From JBQTHP01 sp052389755 (GTDB lineage Bacteria; Pseudomonadota; Gammaproteobacteria; Steroidobacterales; Steroidobacteraceae), in NCBI GenBank assembly GCA_052389755.1, contig JBQTHP010000006.1, positions 1-60,654 of the forward strand: a stretch of DNA of 60,654 nt. Reading direction: 5' to 3'. The translations under genes and the position numbers were made by a program. Positions 15,732-24,337 of this stretch are shown here, piece by piece; position 1 is the stretch's first letter, and each line of letters opens with the position of its first letter. The notes beneath the pieces were generated by a model, which did no database searches, had not been told where the DNA came from, and was given only the letters and a program-made list of their open reading frames with translations.

Positions 15732-16510
15732 ACACCCCGCATTGGACGACGCAACTCGAGCTGTCGCTTGCCGATCCACACGCATTGCGTGTGCTCGACA
15801 GGAGGTCTCTGTATCGGCTTGCGCAAGACGCGCGTCCCGGCGTCTCGAAGCCGAGCATCGAGCGATGGATCCGCGAGGCGATTGCTGCCCAGCGTGTCCA
15901 ACGCGTGGTGCGCGGGTTGTATCTGAATCGATTCATGTCTCCGCCCGCGCAGGTCCCCGAAGCCGCCGTGTGGCTCAGGCCGGGCTCGGTGGTGTCGCTC
16001 CAGACCGTCCTGGGCGACGCCGGCGTCTGGAACAATTTCACCGACGCGGTGACAGCGCTCGTCCCGCTTTCGCCGCGCTATTCAACGCCGTCGCTCGGGC
16101 GCGTCGAGACGTCCGCCGGCTCCTTTGTCTTTCGTGGCATGCCCGAGCGATTGCTCGATGCCGGCCCGGAGAAGGACCGTCTCTCACCGGAGCTGGCCTA
16201 CCGACGCGCGACGCCGGAAGCAGCTCTGCTGCACTGGCTGTATCTTTCGCGTTCACCGCGCAGCCGCATGTCGCCGCCGCCGATGGAGCTCGAGCTCGAC
16301 GAGCTCGACCGTCGCCGACTGAAACGGCTGGCGAAAGCCATGCAGCTCGAAACACCGTTCAGCGATTGGCTGGATCACAAGTACAGCTATGACGCCGCGC
16401 CAAGCGTCATGGAACAGACTTGGCAAGATGAGCCGGTCCGAAAGAGGTCCTCGGCATCGCGTAGGCAAGCCACGCCCCGGACCCGCCTTTCTCACCGGCG
16501 TCGGAGCTGA
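15728..16510 (+). CDS. AbiEi-like antitoxin / DNA-binding partner
   Basis: A 260-residue protein starting at the ATG at 15728 inside an ATGA overlap with the toxin gene. Residues 20-70 (RRSLYRLAQDARPGVSKPSIERWIREAIAAQRVQRVVRGLYLNRF) look like the winged-helix of AbiEi antitoxins, which ends in a G-x-Y beta-wing. The middle (RPGSVVSLQTVLGDAGVWNN...) matches the AbiEi C-terminal region, where the conserved Ser/Leu helix is followed by beta strands. The last 30 residues are Arg-rich and low-complexity. The assignment rests on both sequence pattern and pairing. Confidence 0.75.
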   Translation: MNTPHWTTQLELSLADPHALRVLDRRSLYRLAQDARPGVSKPSIERWIREAIAAQRVQRVVRGLYLNRFMSPPAQVPEAAVWLRPGSVVSLQTVLGDAGVWNNFTDAVTALVPLSPRYSTPSLGRVETSAGSFVFRGMPERLLDAGPEKDRLSPELAYRRATPEAALLHWLYLSRSPRSRMSPPPMELELDELDRRRLKRLAKAMQLETPFSDWLDHKYSYDAAPSVMEQTWQDEPVRKRSSASRRQATPRTRLSHRRRS

Positions 16511-16613
16511 ATCGCAGCGTGCCGGCCGACGGACGCGGCGACGTCGGATTGTCGTCTTTTTGGGGCGTACCTCGCTAAACTTCGCACCAGGCCCGCACGA
16601 GGAACGAAGCGCA

Positions 16614-16823
16614 ATGACCACGAAACTGGAAAAGCCGCTGAAGCGTGAGCTCGATATCGACGGCAAGCCTTACACGCTCGTCATCGCGCCGGACGGATTG
16701 AAGCTGACCGTGAAAGGCAACCGGAAAGGCATCGACCTCGCCTGGAAGGACCTCATCAGCGGCCAGACTGCCCTCGCCGCCGCGCTGAATGCCTCGCTTG
16801 ACTCGCCGCCGCCCGAGTCCTGA
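16614..16823 (+). CDS. small conserved-looking hypothetical protein
   Basis: A 69-residue protein starting at the ATG at 16614, which has a GAGGAA Shine-Dalgarno; a longer in-frame start lies inside the preceding gene and is unlikely. It reads as a compact beta-rich domain (LKRELDIDGKPYTLVIAPDGLKLTVKGNRKGIDLAWKDLISGQTALAAAL). Similar short proteins with the pattern 'DGKxYTLxIxPDGLKLTxKGxRKG' are common as hypotheticals, but no function is known. It is about 100 bp after the AbiE-like pair. Confidence 0.7.
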   Translation: MTTKLEKPLKRELDIDGKPYTLVIAPDGLKLTVKGNRKGIDLAWKDLISGQTALAAALNASLDSPPPES

Positions 16824-16896
16824 AGATCTCCTCACGCGGATCGCTCACCTGGCGACAGGATAGTGACGCCGGAAGGCAATGTCCGCAATCGGACCT

Positions 16897-17058
16897 TCAG
16901 CCGCCTTCCGCCTTGACTTCGCGCATCGCCGCGTGCGCTTCCGGCATGGCATGGCCCATGCCGTTGCAGTGAGGCACCTGATAGAAGCGGTTCTTCGCCG
17001 TCACCGGCCCGATTCGCACCGGCTCGAACAGGATGTCGTAACGCGCGTCGCGCGCCAT
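16897..17058 (-). pseudogene. 5' stub of a TMADH-like NADH:flavin oxidoreductase
   Basis: The reading frame starts at the ATG at 17058 and gives MARDARYDILFEPVRIGPVTAKNRFYQVPHCNGMG...REVKAEGG before a stop at 16897. This is the N-terminal FMN-barrel start of trimethylamine-dehydrogenase/2,4-dienoyl-CoA-reductase-type enzymes (LFEPVxIGxVxAKNRFxxxPH), which normally run to 650 residues or more. Only 53 residues remain. The ATG overlaps the permease stop (TGATG), so the intact ancestor was the last gene of this operon, truncated by a deletion. Confidence 0.75.
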
Positions 17059-18413
17059 CAGGCCGCTCCGCTCGGCAGTGTCTGCGCGCGCCGCTCGCGG
17101 TACCACGACCACAGATAGACCGGCGCGCCCGCCCCGCACAGCACAAGTGCCCAGGCGAGCGATTTCCAGCCCACGCCGAGGAACGCCCAGACGCAGTAGG
17201 CCGCGCCCAGGATCGCCGCCGCGAACAGCATCTTCTCCCGCCTGCCGACCCGCGCGATCTGCCGCCGCCGCAACAACACGAGCACGGCGAGCGAGCAGAC
17301 CAGGTACAGCGGCAGATTGGCGGCGGTGACCACGACGCTCAGAAACGTGAAGACGTTCACGAGCGACTGGTTGTAATTCATGAGCAGCATGATGCTCGCC
17401 ACCGTTCCGGTGAGCAGGAACGCGCGCGTCGGGGCACGATGTGCGTTCTCCCTGGCGAGCACCCGCGGAAAGTTGCCGTGCCTGGCGAAGCTCTGCGTCA
17501 CCTCGCCGACCACGAGCGTCCAGCCGTTCAGTGCGCCCAACCCGCTGACGATGACGAAGATGGCGATCAGCTCCCCGGAACCGGCGCCGACGAAGCGCGC
17601 GAGCAGATCAGCGAAGGGAGCGTTGGATGCGGCGAGCTCGGCCTGCGGGATCAGGAACATCGGGATCGCGGAAATCGCGATGTAGATCAGCGCGGTGACG
17701 ATCGCTCCGGCGATCGTGGCTCGCGGGATCGTGCGCTCAGGGTCGCACACCCTGCACGCGGGAATGGTGGCGCACTCGATCCCGAGCATCGCGAACAGCG
17801 CGATCGTCGAGGCGGCCATCACGTCTCGAAGCGACGCCGGCGTCGTCGGAACGTGTTCGATGTAGGCGGACGGGTCCGCGATCAGCTGCCAGACGCCGAG
17901 CAGGATCACGGCGACGATCGGCAGCAGCTTGAGCACCGTCGTCAGGATCTGCATCCAGCCAACCGTGCGCACGCCGCGCAGATTCAGCACGACGAACAAC
18001 CATAGCAGGGAGAGCGCGATCACCGGCGGATACCAGGGACTTGCGGCGATCGCGGGCAGCAGGATCGTCATGTAGCCGACGACGCCGATCGCGAGCGTCG
18101 CATTCGTGATCCAGGTCGCGACCCAGTAACACCACATGACCATGAACGCCATGCCGTCGCCGAATGCACGCTGTGTGTACGCGTACGGTCCGTCGTCCTG
18201 CGGGAAGCTGCGAGCGAGGCCGGCGAAAACGTATGCAAGAAACACGCAGCCGATCACCGTAACGAGCCAGCCCGCGATCGCATTGACGCCGAAGGGCGCC
18301 AGTGCGGCCGGCATCAGGAATACGCCGATGCCGATGACGTTGCCGACCACCAGCGCCGTGCACATCCAGAAGCCGAGCGCGCGCGTATGGGCGCCCACGG
18401 TCTGTTCGGTCAT
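17058..18413 (-). CDS. APC-family amino-acid permease
   Basis: A 451-residue membrane protein with about 12 hydrophobic segments. The first carries the APC signature GFWMCTALVVGNVIGIGVFLMPAALAPFG, where the unwound GxG region of helix 1 binds the substrate amino group. Further marks are the LARSFPQDDGPYAYTQRAFGD loop and the YIAISAIPMF helix. The start at 18413 overlaps the upstream metallohydrolase stop as ATGA. It would import or exchange an amino acid or amine related to the operon. Substrate specificity cannot be read. Confidence 0.9.
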   Translation of the reverse strand: MTEQTVGAHTRALGFWMCTALVVGNVIGIGVFLMPAALAPFGVNAIAGWLVTVIGCVFLAYVFAGLARSFPQDDGPYAYTQRAFGDGMAFMVMWCYWVATWITNATLAIGVVGYMTILLPAIAASPWYPPVIALSLLWLFVVLNLRGVRTVGWMQILTTVLKLLPIVAVILLGVWQLIADPSAYIEHVPTTPASLRDVMAASTIALFAMLGIECATIPACRVCDPERTIPRATIAGAIVTALIYIAISAIPMFLIPQAELAASNAPFADLLARFVGAGSGELIAIFVIVSGLGALNGWTLVVGEVTQSFARHGNFPRVLARENAHRAPTRAFLLTGTVASIMLLMNYNQSLVNVFTFLSVVVTAANLPLYLVCSLAVLVLLRRRQIARVGRREKMLFAAAILGAAYCVWAFLGVGWKSLAWALVLCGAGAPVYLWSWYRERRAQTLPSGAA

Positions 18414-20935
18414 GGAAGCCCCCGTGCGACGGCCTTGTCCGCGAAGATCGCGCGCGCTGCTTGCAGATACTGCACAGTCTGCTCGCGCTCGCGGTCGGTG
18501 TTGTAGTCGGTGCGCGCGCTCGCAGATTCGATCATCCGGTCGATCCAGCGCACGAAGTAGCGCGCATCCTCGGCAGCGGCAGGTGGTGGCGTCCCTGCCT
18601 CGATCCACACCGGGTTGGTCGTGCCGTACGGGTAGAGATCCTGCACGAGCGCCTGCGGCGCGTGATGCGATGCGCGCAGCAACAGCCAGCCGCTTGCCGG
18701 GACGGTGATATCGCCCTCGAAGTCTGCAACTCGCCCTGATCGATCCGTGCGCAGCCGCCGGATGACACGGCCGTTGAACACGAGCTCGAGGTCGCTCAGC
18801 GGCACGATCGAGCGGACTGCGGCCGCCACGCGCACGCGCCGCAGCCCCGGCTTCAATCTCACCGTGTCGCCCGGGCCGACGCCTTCCGCGTGAAGTCCCA
18901 GCAGCGGTGCATTCGTCGCGAATCCGCCGCCCTCGCGCAACGCGGCGCTCAATGCTGCCGGACTTCGGTCTCGCGCCGCGAGATAGACGCGGTTCAGTCC
19001 GACCGGTCCGCGTAACGACGCGTAGTTGGTCATCGCATCGGTGCCCGCCGCGGCCGGCACGCGAAAGCCGAGATTCAGCAGGCGATACCAGACCTCCGCG
19101 GTCGCGCGATGGTCGGCGAACGAGACGACCTCGAGGTAGTCCACCTTGCCCAGTGCCACATCGACCGGCAGCGCGTGGGTGAGGGATTTCTCCTCGTCCG
19201 GATCGATCCGCCAGTCGTAGGGATGCACGTAGCCCACGAGCGCGTTCTGCTCGTGCGCGAGGTCGGCGATCGCGCCGTTGCCGGGACAGGGCGAGGCGAG
19301 CGCAGTGTGCCGATAGCTCGCGAAGTCCGGTAGTAACAGGTGATCGCCGAGGTGCAGAAGCCCCAGGTGTCCCCAGTAGCTCGTGTGGAATTCCTGCCCG
19401 TGGTACAGAGTCGTCGGTCCGATCTGGCGCGCCTCGGGGGTGAACTCCGCGATGTCCGGGATGCGCTGCTCCTTGTTGACGATCAGGTTGTACACCACGT
19501 CGAGATCTTCGGCCCGCGCCTGCGCGGCAAGTGCCGCGAGGTGCTGGCGGTAGTGACCGCCGTAGTTCATGTGCACGTGCAGGTCGGCACTGGTGTGCTC
19601 GCCGAATTTGAGCGGGAGCCTCTGCGGAATCAGCGTCACGGAGATTTCGCGGCCGGATGGGGGAATCTCCGCGTCCTGCACGACCGGCAATCTTTCGAGG
19701 CCGCTCATGACCGAAAGGTTCACGGTGCCGACGGGCACCGTGAGGCTGCAACGATCACTGCAATGGAAATAGCGATATTCCTGCCGTTGCCGGCGGCGAT
19801 CGAAATGATCGTCGCCGTGGAGGCGAGCGTCCTCGGGCGCGTAGTAGCGCCCGTCGTCCGCCAGCACCATCACCCGACCCGGCAACGGCCGGCCACGCTC
19901 GTCGCGCAGCGCCACCGAGAATATCGCCATCTCGCGCTGATAGTGCCGCTTGCGCGCGCTCACAGGCAGACGCCTTCCACCGGCGACCTCCTGCACCCAC
20001 AGGCTGGTGTTGCCGGTTTCATTGCTGACGTACAGCACGCGCTGTCCGTCGGGCGACCAGCGCGCATTGCGCCGATCGAATTCGCCGAAGGTAAGCGGCA
20101 GTGGCGACTCGCCGTCGGGCGTCGTAAGCCACAGCTGATGCCATTGCCGGCCCTGATAGCCGCTGTACAGAAGTCGCTTGCCATCGGGCGCGAGCTCCGG
20201 CCGCGCGGCCCACGTCGTCTCTTCCACCAGTACCCGACGGCGATCGTCGGGCTGTCGCACCGAGACCGACCAGATGTCGCCGCTGCCCCAGGCGACTTCC
20301 GGATTGCCGACGTAGAAGACTCGCTCGCCGTTGGCACTCCAGCTCGGATTGATGGCGTGATCGAAGGACGAGTAGTAGTACCGATCGATCGTCGATTCGC
20401 GCGGCTCCACGAGATACCGCACGTTGGCGAGGCCGCGCTCGTCGACGTCCGCGATGAAGAGATTGAAGTGACCCGTGCCTTGCGTCGATACGAAGGTGAG
20501 CTGCCGCCCGTCGGGCGAGAGGCGTGGCTCGAGATTGACCGCACCACCGCTCGTGAGCGACTGCTGTCTGCCCGTGGTGAGGTCCAGCCGCCACAGCTCC
20601 ATCGCGTCGCGGTGATAGCGCGCGAACACGATCCAGCGTCCGTCGCGCGACCAGTCGGGTTGCAGGTCGTAGCCGGGTCCATAGGTGAGCTCCCGGGCCG
20701 TATCGCTGCCGATGGCCTGCTGCCACAACGAGCCTGCCATGCTGTACGCGACCTGCGTGCCGTCGGGTCCGAACGCTGCGGCCGAGGGACCGGTGGTCGG
20801 CTGCGGGATGTACATCTCGCGCCAGTAATAGCTGTGCGGCAGGTCGACCTGTTTCAGAACCGGCTCGCGCGCCGCGGGCAGCGCGACCGGCGACACGAGC
20901 AGCATCACCGCGACGGCTCGAAGCCTCCGGCGCAT
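18410..20935 (-). CDS. TolB-like propeller fused to a CehA/McbA-type metallohydrolase
   Basis: An 841-residue protein with an N-terminal signal (VAVMLLVSPVALPAA). Residues 50-330 carry at least five PD40/TolB-like propeller motifs (SRDGRWIVFARY, SPDGRQLTFVS, SANGERVFYVG, APDGKRLLYSG, SPDGQRVLYVS). From about residue 460 comes a PHP-type domain opening with TSADLHVHMNYGGHY (His-x-His metal site) and later GYVHPYDW and AAGTDAMTNY. CehA/McbA-like proteins are metal-dependent hydrolases. Its place in an amine-catabolism operon, coupled by 1-4 bp overlaps to both neighbours, suggests a periplasmic amide or ester hydrolase; that is inference. Confidence 0.85.
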   Translation of the reverse strand: MRRRLRAVAVMLLVSPVALPAAREPVLKQVDLPHSYYWREMYIPQPTTGPSAAAFGPDGTQVAYSMAGSLWQQAIGSDTARELTYGPGYDLQPDWSRDGRWIVFARYHRDAMELWRLDLTTGRQQSLTSGGAVNLEPRLSPDGRQLTFVSTQGTGHFNLFIADVDERGLANVRYLVEPRESTIDRYYYSSFDHAINPSWSANGERVFYVGNPEVAWGSGDIWSVSVRQPDDRRRVLVEETTWAARPELAPDGKRLLYSGYQGRQWHQLWLTTPDGESPLPLTFGEFDRRNARWSPDGQRVLYVSNETGNTSLWVQEVAGGRRLPVSARKRHYQREMAIFSVALRDERGRPLPGRVMVLADDGRYYAPEDARLHGDDHFDRRRQRQEYRYFHCSDRCSLTVPVGTVNLSVMSGLERLPVVQDAEIPPSGREISVTLIPQRLPLKFGEHTSADLHVHMNYGGHYRQHLAALAAQARAEDLDVVYNLIVNKEQRIPDIAEFTPEARQIGPTTLYHGQEFHTSYWGHLGLLHLGDHLLLPDFASYRHTALASPCPGNGAIADLAHEQNALVGYVHPYDWRIDPDEEKSLTHALPVDVALGKVDYLEVVSFADHRATAEVWYRLLNLGFRVPAAAGTDAMTNYASLRGPVGLNRVYLAARDRSPAALSAALREGGGFATNAPLLGLHAEGVGPGDTVRLKPGLRRVRVAAAVRSIVPLSDLELVFNGRVIRRLRTDRSGRVADFEGDITVPASGWLLLRASHHAPQALVQDLYPYGTTNPVWIEAGTPPPAAAEDARYFVRWIDRMIESASARTDYNTDREREQTVQYLQAARAIFADKAVARGLP

Positions 20936-22257
20936 CACGTTTCCAGCGCGTCGCGAAGGCTCGTTTCGATCATGGTCATCGCCTCGTCGATGTGGTCCCG
21001 ACTCACCATGAGCGGAGGAATGAAACGCGCCGTGCTCTGGCCGCAGGAGAGCAGCAGCAGCCCGTTGTGGAATGCGCGCGTCAGTAACGCATCGCACAGC
21101 GCACGCGCGGGCTTGCGACTGCCACGATCCTCGATGAGCTCCATGCCGATCATCAGCCCCTTGCCGCGCACGTCGCCGATGCACTCGAAGCGCTCCGCGA
21201 GCTTGCGCAGGCGGCCGATGAAATACGCGCCGACGCTCGCCGCATTGGCCGCGTATTCGCGCTCGACCAGGTCGAGGGTGGCGAGCGCCGCCGCGCAGCA
21301 CAGGGGATTGCCGCCGAACGTGTTGCCGTGGGCGCCGCGCTTCCACTTTTCCATGTGCCGCCTGCGCGCGACGACGAGACCGATCGGCAGCCCCGAGCCG
21401 AGTCCCTTGGCGAGCGTCATGATGTCCGGGGACACGCCCCAATGCTGGCTCGCGAACATCCTGCCCGTGCGCCCGATGCCGGACTGCACTTCATCGACGA
21501 TGAGCAGGATGCCGTGCCGGTCGGCGAGCTCGCGCAGGCCTTGCAGAAAGCCGTCGGGCGGCACGAGGTAACCACCCTCGCCCTGGATCGGCTCGACGAG
21601 GATCGCCGCCACTTCGCTCGCCGGCACGTTGCTGCGGAAGAGCACCTCCTCGATGTACTCGATTACCGCCCTGCCCTGGTCCGCACCGGCGAAGAGAGGC
21701 CTATAAGTGTTCGGGTAAGGCACGTGCGTGACCCCAGGCATGGTCGGGAAGAACCCCGCCTGCTGCGTGTACTTGCTCGCGGTGAAGGCAAGCGATCCCA
21801 TCGTGCGGCCGTGGAAGCCGCCGAGAAAGCCGATGAACCGCGGCCGGCCGGTGACGTAGCGCGCGAGCTTGAGCGCGCCCTCGACCGATTCCGTGCCGCT
21901 CTGGCAGATGAGGATCTGCACGGGCTCGCGCATCGGGTCGAGCGCGTTGATCTTCTCGCCGAGTTGCGTCATGCGCTCGTGCCAGTAGTCGCTCGAGATG
22001 TGGAGGAAGTCGTCGGCCGCGTCCTTGATCGCCTGCACGACCGCCGGGTGCGCGTGGCCGGTGCTGCATACCGCGATACCCGCGGCGAAATCGAGGAAGC
22101 GGTTGCCGTCCACGTCCCAGACTTCGACGCCGCGGCCCTTCGCCATCACGAACGGATAGTCGCGCGGATAAGACGGCGTCGTGACGGCGCGGTCGCGCTC
22201 GATGAGCGCGCGTGCCTTCGGCCCCGGCAGCTCGGTACGGATGTGGGGTGATCGCAT
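20935..22257 (-). CDS. class III aminotransferase (4-aminobutyrate aminotransferase type)
   Basis: A 440-residue PLP enzyme of normal length. The motifs are in order: CSTGHAHPAVVQAIKDAA, SGTESVEGALKLARYVTGRP, FHGRTMGSLAFTASKYTQQAGF, VEPIQGEGGY, LIVDEVQSGIGRTG with the PLP Asp, and the Schiff-base lysine in IMTLAKGLGSGLP. The overall pattern is GABA/ornithine-type. GABA is the product of the Puu pathway encoded in this same strand run, so GABA to succinate semialdehyde is the likely step. Its stop overlaps the start of the TolB/CehA gene. Confidence 0.9.
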   Translation of the reverse strand: MRSPHIRTELPGPKARALIERDRAVTTPSYPRDYPFVMAKGRGVEVWDVDGNRFLDFAAGIAVCSTGHAHPAVVQAIKDAADDFLHISSDYWHERMTQLGEKINALDPMREPVQILICQSGTESVEGALKLARYVTGRPRFIGFLGGFHGRTMGSLAFTASKYTQQAGFFPTMPGVTHVPYPNTYRPLFAGADQGRAVIEYIEEVLFRSNVPASEVAAILVEPIQGEGGYLVPPDGFLQGLRELADRHGILLIVDEVQSGIGRTGRMFASQHWGVSPDIMTLAKGLGSGLPIGLVVARRRHMEKWKRGAHGNTFGGNPLCCAAALATLDLVEREYAANAASVGAYFIGRLRKLAERFECIGDVRGKGLMIGMELIEDRGSRKPARALCDALLTRAFHNGLLLLSCGQSTARFIPPLMVSRDHIDEAMTMIETSLRDALET

Positions 22258-22266
22258 CGAGAACCC

Positions 22267-22749
22267 TCAGCTTCGAATCGACGCGGGCAACGTGATTCGC
22301 ACGGCTCTGGCGTGCGCGGCGCCCGTTCGCGCGTGCAGATCGCGAAGACACGCCAGAACCGCCGGCTCCGGTGCCGCGAGCGCTTCCATATCGTCGGCGA
22401 CTCGCAGTGGCCAGCCCGTCGCCGCGCGCGCCGCCTCGACGCCGAATGAGTCCGCACGGCAGACCGCTCGCACCCGCCTGGTAGGCGACGGCCATCTCGG
22501 CATGGCTGTGCTCGAAGAGCTCGAGCGTGCGCGGCCATCCGTTCTCGACGGCATCGCGCAGCCCATGCCGATCATCTGGTCGTAGATCAGGTCGGGCGTC
22601 ATGCGGATCAGGTGCAGGTCCTTGCGGCCTTGCCGGATGATCTCGTGTCCGGCCGCGAAGGCAATCAGGTGCGTGAATCCCTCGAGCGCCAGGCTCTGCC
22701 CGTCGCGCACATGCCGCGCGATCGCATCGGCAAGTGCCATCAGTGCCAT
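22267..22749 (-). pseudogene. collapsed CoA-transferase alpha/beta gene pair
   Basis: From the ATG at 22749 the frame begins as a CoA-transferase alpha subunit: MALADAIARHVRDGQSLALEGFTHLIAFAAGHEIIRQGRKDLHLIRMTPDLIYDQMIGMGCA. It then shifts. The alpha-subunit sequence resumes in another frame (DAVENGWPRTLELFEHSHAEMAVAYQAGASGLPCG). The original frame then reads VEAARAATGWPLRVADDMEALAAPEPAVLACLRDLHARTGAAH, the C terminus of a beta subunit. At least two internal deletions have therefore fused the start of the A gene to the end of the B gene. It cannot make a working enzyme. Confidence 0.82.
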
Positions 22750-22756
22750 GCCGTTT

Positions 22757-24337
22757 TCACTCGACCACGGTCTGCGACTGCTCGCGCAGGTATTGCGGCA
22801 GGTAGTAGAACGAGGCGATCGCCTTGCCGGTGGTGCCCGAGCCTTTCCAGCCGCCGAAGGGCTGGTACCCTGGCCACGCACCGGTGGTAGCTCCCTGCGG
22901 CCGATTCGCGTACGTGACGCCGGCCTCGATATGCTCGTGGAACCAGGGCACTTCGTCGCGGCTGCCGTAGAAGCCTGCAGTCAGCCCGAGCGGCGTGCCG
23001 TTCGCAAGCCGCATCGCCTCGTCGTTCGAGCTCACACGATGGAGCATGAGGATCGGCAGGAACATCTCGCGCTGCCAGAGCGGATGGTCGGGCGGCGCTT
23101 CGGCCAGCGTCGGCTGCACGAAGAAGCCGCGCGCGAGCTCGCCGTGCTGCAGCCGCTCGCCGCCCGCGAGCACATTCGCGCCACCGCTGCGCAAGTGAGC
23201 TACGTAACGATCGTAGCTCTCGTAGCCTTCCGCGGTCGTGACCGGTCCGAGCCAGTTTTCCTGCCTCGCCGGGTCGCCGATCCGTATCGCCGCGATCTGC
23301 TGGCGCACGCGATCCACCAGCTCGTCGGCCACGGCGCGGTGCACATAGAGGCGCGAGAGCGCCGAGCACTTCTGCCCGCCCATGCCGAACGCCGAGCGCA
23401 CGATGCCGGTCGCGGCGCGCTGCAGGTCCGCCGCCGCCGTGACGATGCACGCGTTCTTGCCGCCCATCTCCGCGATGCACGGCCGCGGGTAGGATCCGCC
23501 TTGCAGTTTGCGCGAGATCTGCATTCCGACTTCATGAGAACCCGTGAACGTGACGCCAGCGGTGAGCGGATGCTCGATGAGCGCATCGCCGATGGAACGG
23601 CTCGAGCCGCTCAGGTAGTTGAAGGCGCCGGCTGGGATGCCCGCATCGCGGATGCAGTCGGCGAGCAGGCGACCGGCCCAGGGCGTCACGGTCGCGCCCT
23701 TCAAGACCACCGTGTTCCCCGTGACCAGTCCGGCTGCCACCGGACCGCCGGCCAGGGCCAGCGGAAAATTGAACGGTGTGATGACGACCCACACGCCGTA
23801 CGGCTTCAGCACGCTGCGGTTGCGCGACACGTGGCTCGTCAGCGGATCGTTGGGCAGCACCTGATCGAAGCCGCGCTGCCGCTCGAAATCGTCGCAGTAC
23901 GCGTAGAAGAAATCGGCCGTCTCCTGCGCCTCGCCGAGCGCTTCCATGCGGTTCTTGCCGACCTCGAGGGTGAGTGCCCCGGCGATGTCGTAGACGCGTT
24001 CCTCGATCAACTCCCCGACCCGGCGTAACACGCGCAACCGTTCAGCGGCGGGAGTACGTTTCCACGCCGGAAACGCACGGTGCGCGGCCTGCATCGCCTC
24101 GTCGGCGTCCTTGGCGCTCGCCGCTGCGAAGGTGCCCAGCAGGCGCTCCCGATCCGCCGGGCTCCGTTTCTCCAGGACCTCTCGTCCGAAGCGATCCTCA
24201 CCGTCGATGTGCAGCGCGTAGGTTCCGCCGAGACGTGCCCGCAGCCGCCCCATGGCCGCGTCGAACCGCGTGTGCAACTCCGACGGCGGATTGAACATCG
24301 TCGAGTAGGTCAGTCTGAAGCTCATACGCGCGTTCAC
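22757..24337 (-). CDS. aldehyde dehydrogenase (glutamate-semialdehyde/P5C dehydrogenase type)
   Basis: A 526-residue ALDH. Visible motifs: WVVITPFNFPLALAGGPVAAGLVTGNTVVLK (NAD fold), GVTFTGSHEVG, the glutamate in IAEMGGKNACIV, and the catalytic cysteine in GMGGQKCSALSRLYV. The N-terminal extension and the FDQVLPN segment favour the 1-pyrroline-5-carboxylate dehydrogenase subgroup rather than PuuC-type enzymes. The GTG start at 24337 overlaps the aminotransferase stop as GTGA; an ATG four codons in (24325) is an alternative. The upstream aminotransferase could supply its semialdehyde. Confidence 0.9.
   Translation of the reverse strand: MNARMSFRLTYSTMFNPPSELHTRFDAAMGRLRARLGGTYALHIDGEDRFGREVLEKRSPADRERLLGTFAAASAKDADEAMQAAHRAFPAWKRTPAAERLRVLRRVGELIEERVYDIAGALTLEVGKNRMEALGEAQETADFFYAYCDDFERQRGFDQVLPNDPLTSHVSRNRSVLKPYGVWVVITPFNFPLALAGGPVAAGLVTGNTVVLKGATVTPWAGRLLADCIRDAGIPAGAFNYLSGSSRSIGDALIEHPLTAGVTFTGSHEVGMQISRKLQGGSYPRPCIAEMGGKNACIVTAAADLQRAATGIVRSAFGMGGQKCSALSRLYVHRAVADELVDRVRQQIAAIRIGDPARQENWLGPVTTAEGYESYDRYVAHLRSGGANVLAGGERLQHGELARGFFVQPTLAEAPPDHPLWQREMFLPILMLHRVSSNDEAMRLANGTPLGLTAGFYGSRDEVPWFHEHIEAGVTYANRPQGATTGAWPGYQPFGGWKGSGTTGKAIASFYYLPQYLREQSQTVVE

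Noticed and set aside
18414..19751. N-terminal extension of the permease frame to 19751
   Set aside because: It lies antisense-free but out of frame within the metallohydrolase gene and is low-complexity; the permease starts at 18413.
20936..21442. N-terminal extension of the TolB/CehA frame
   Set aside because: It overlaps the GABA aminotransferase gene in another frame; the signal peptide begins at 20935.
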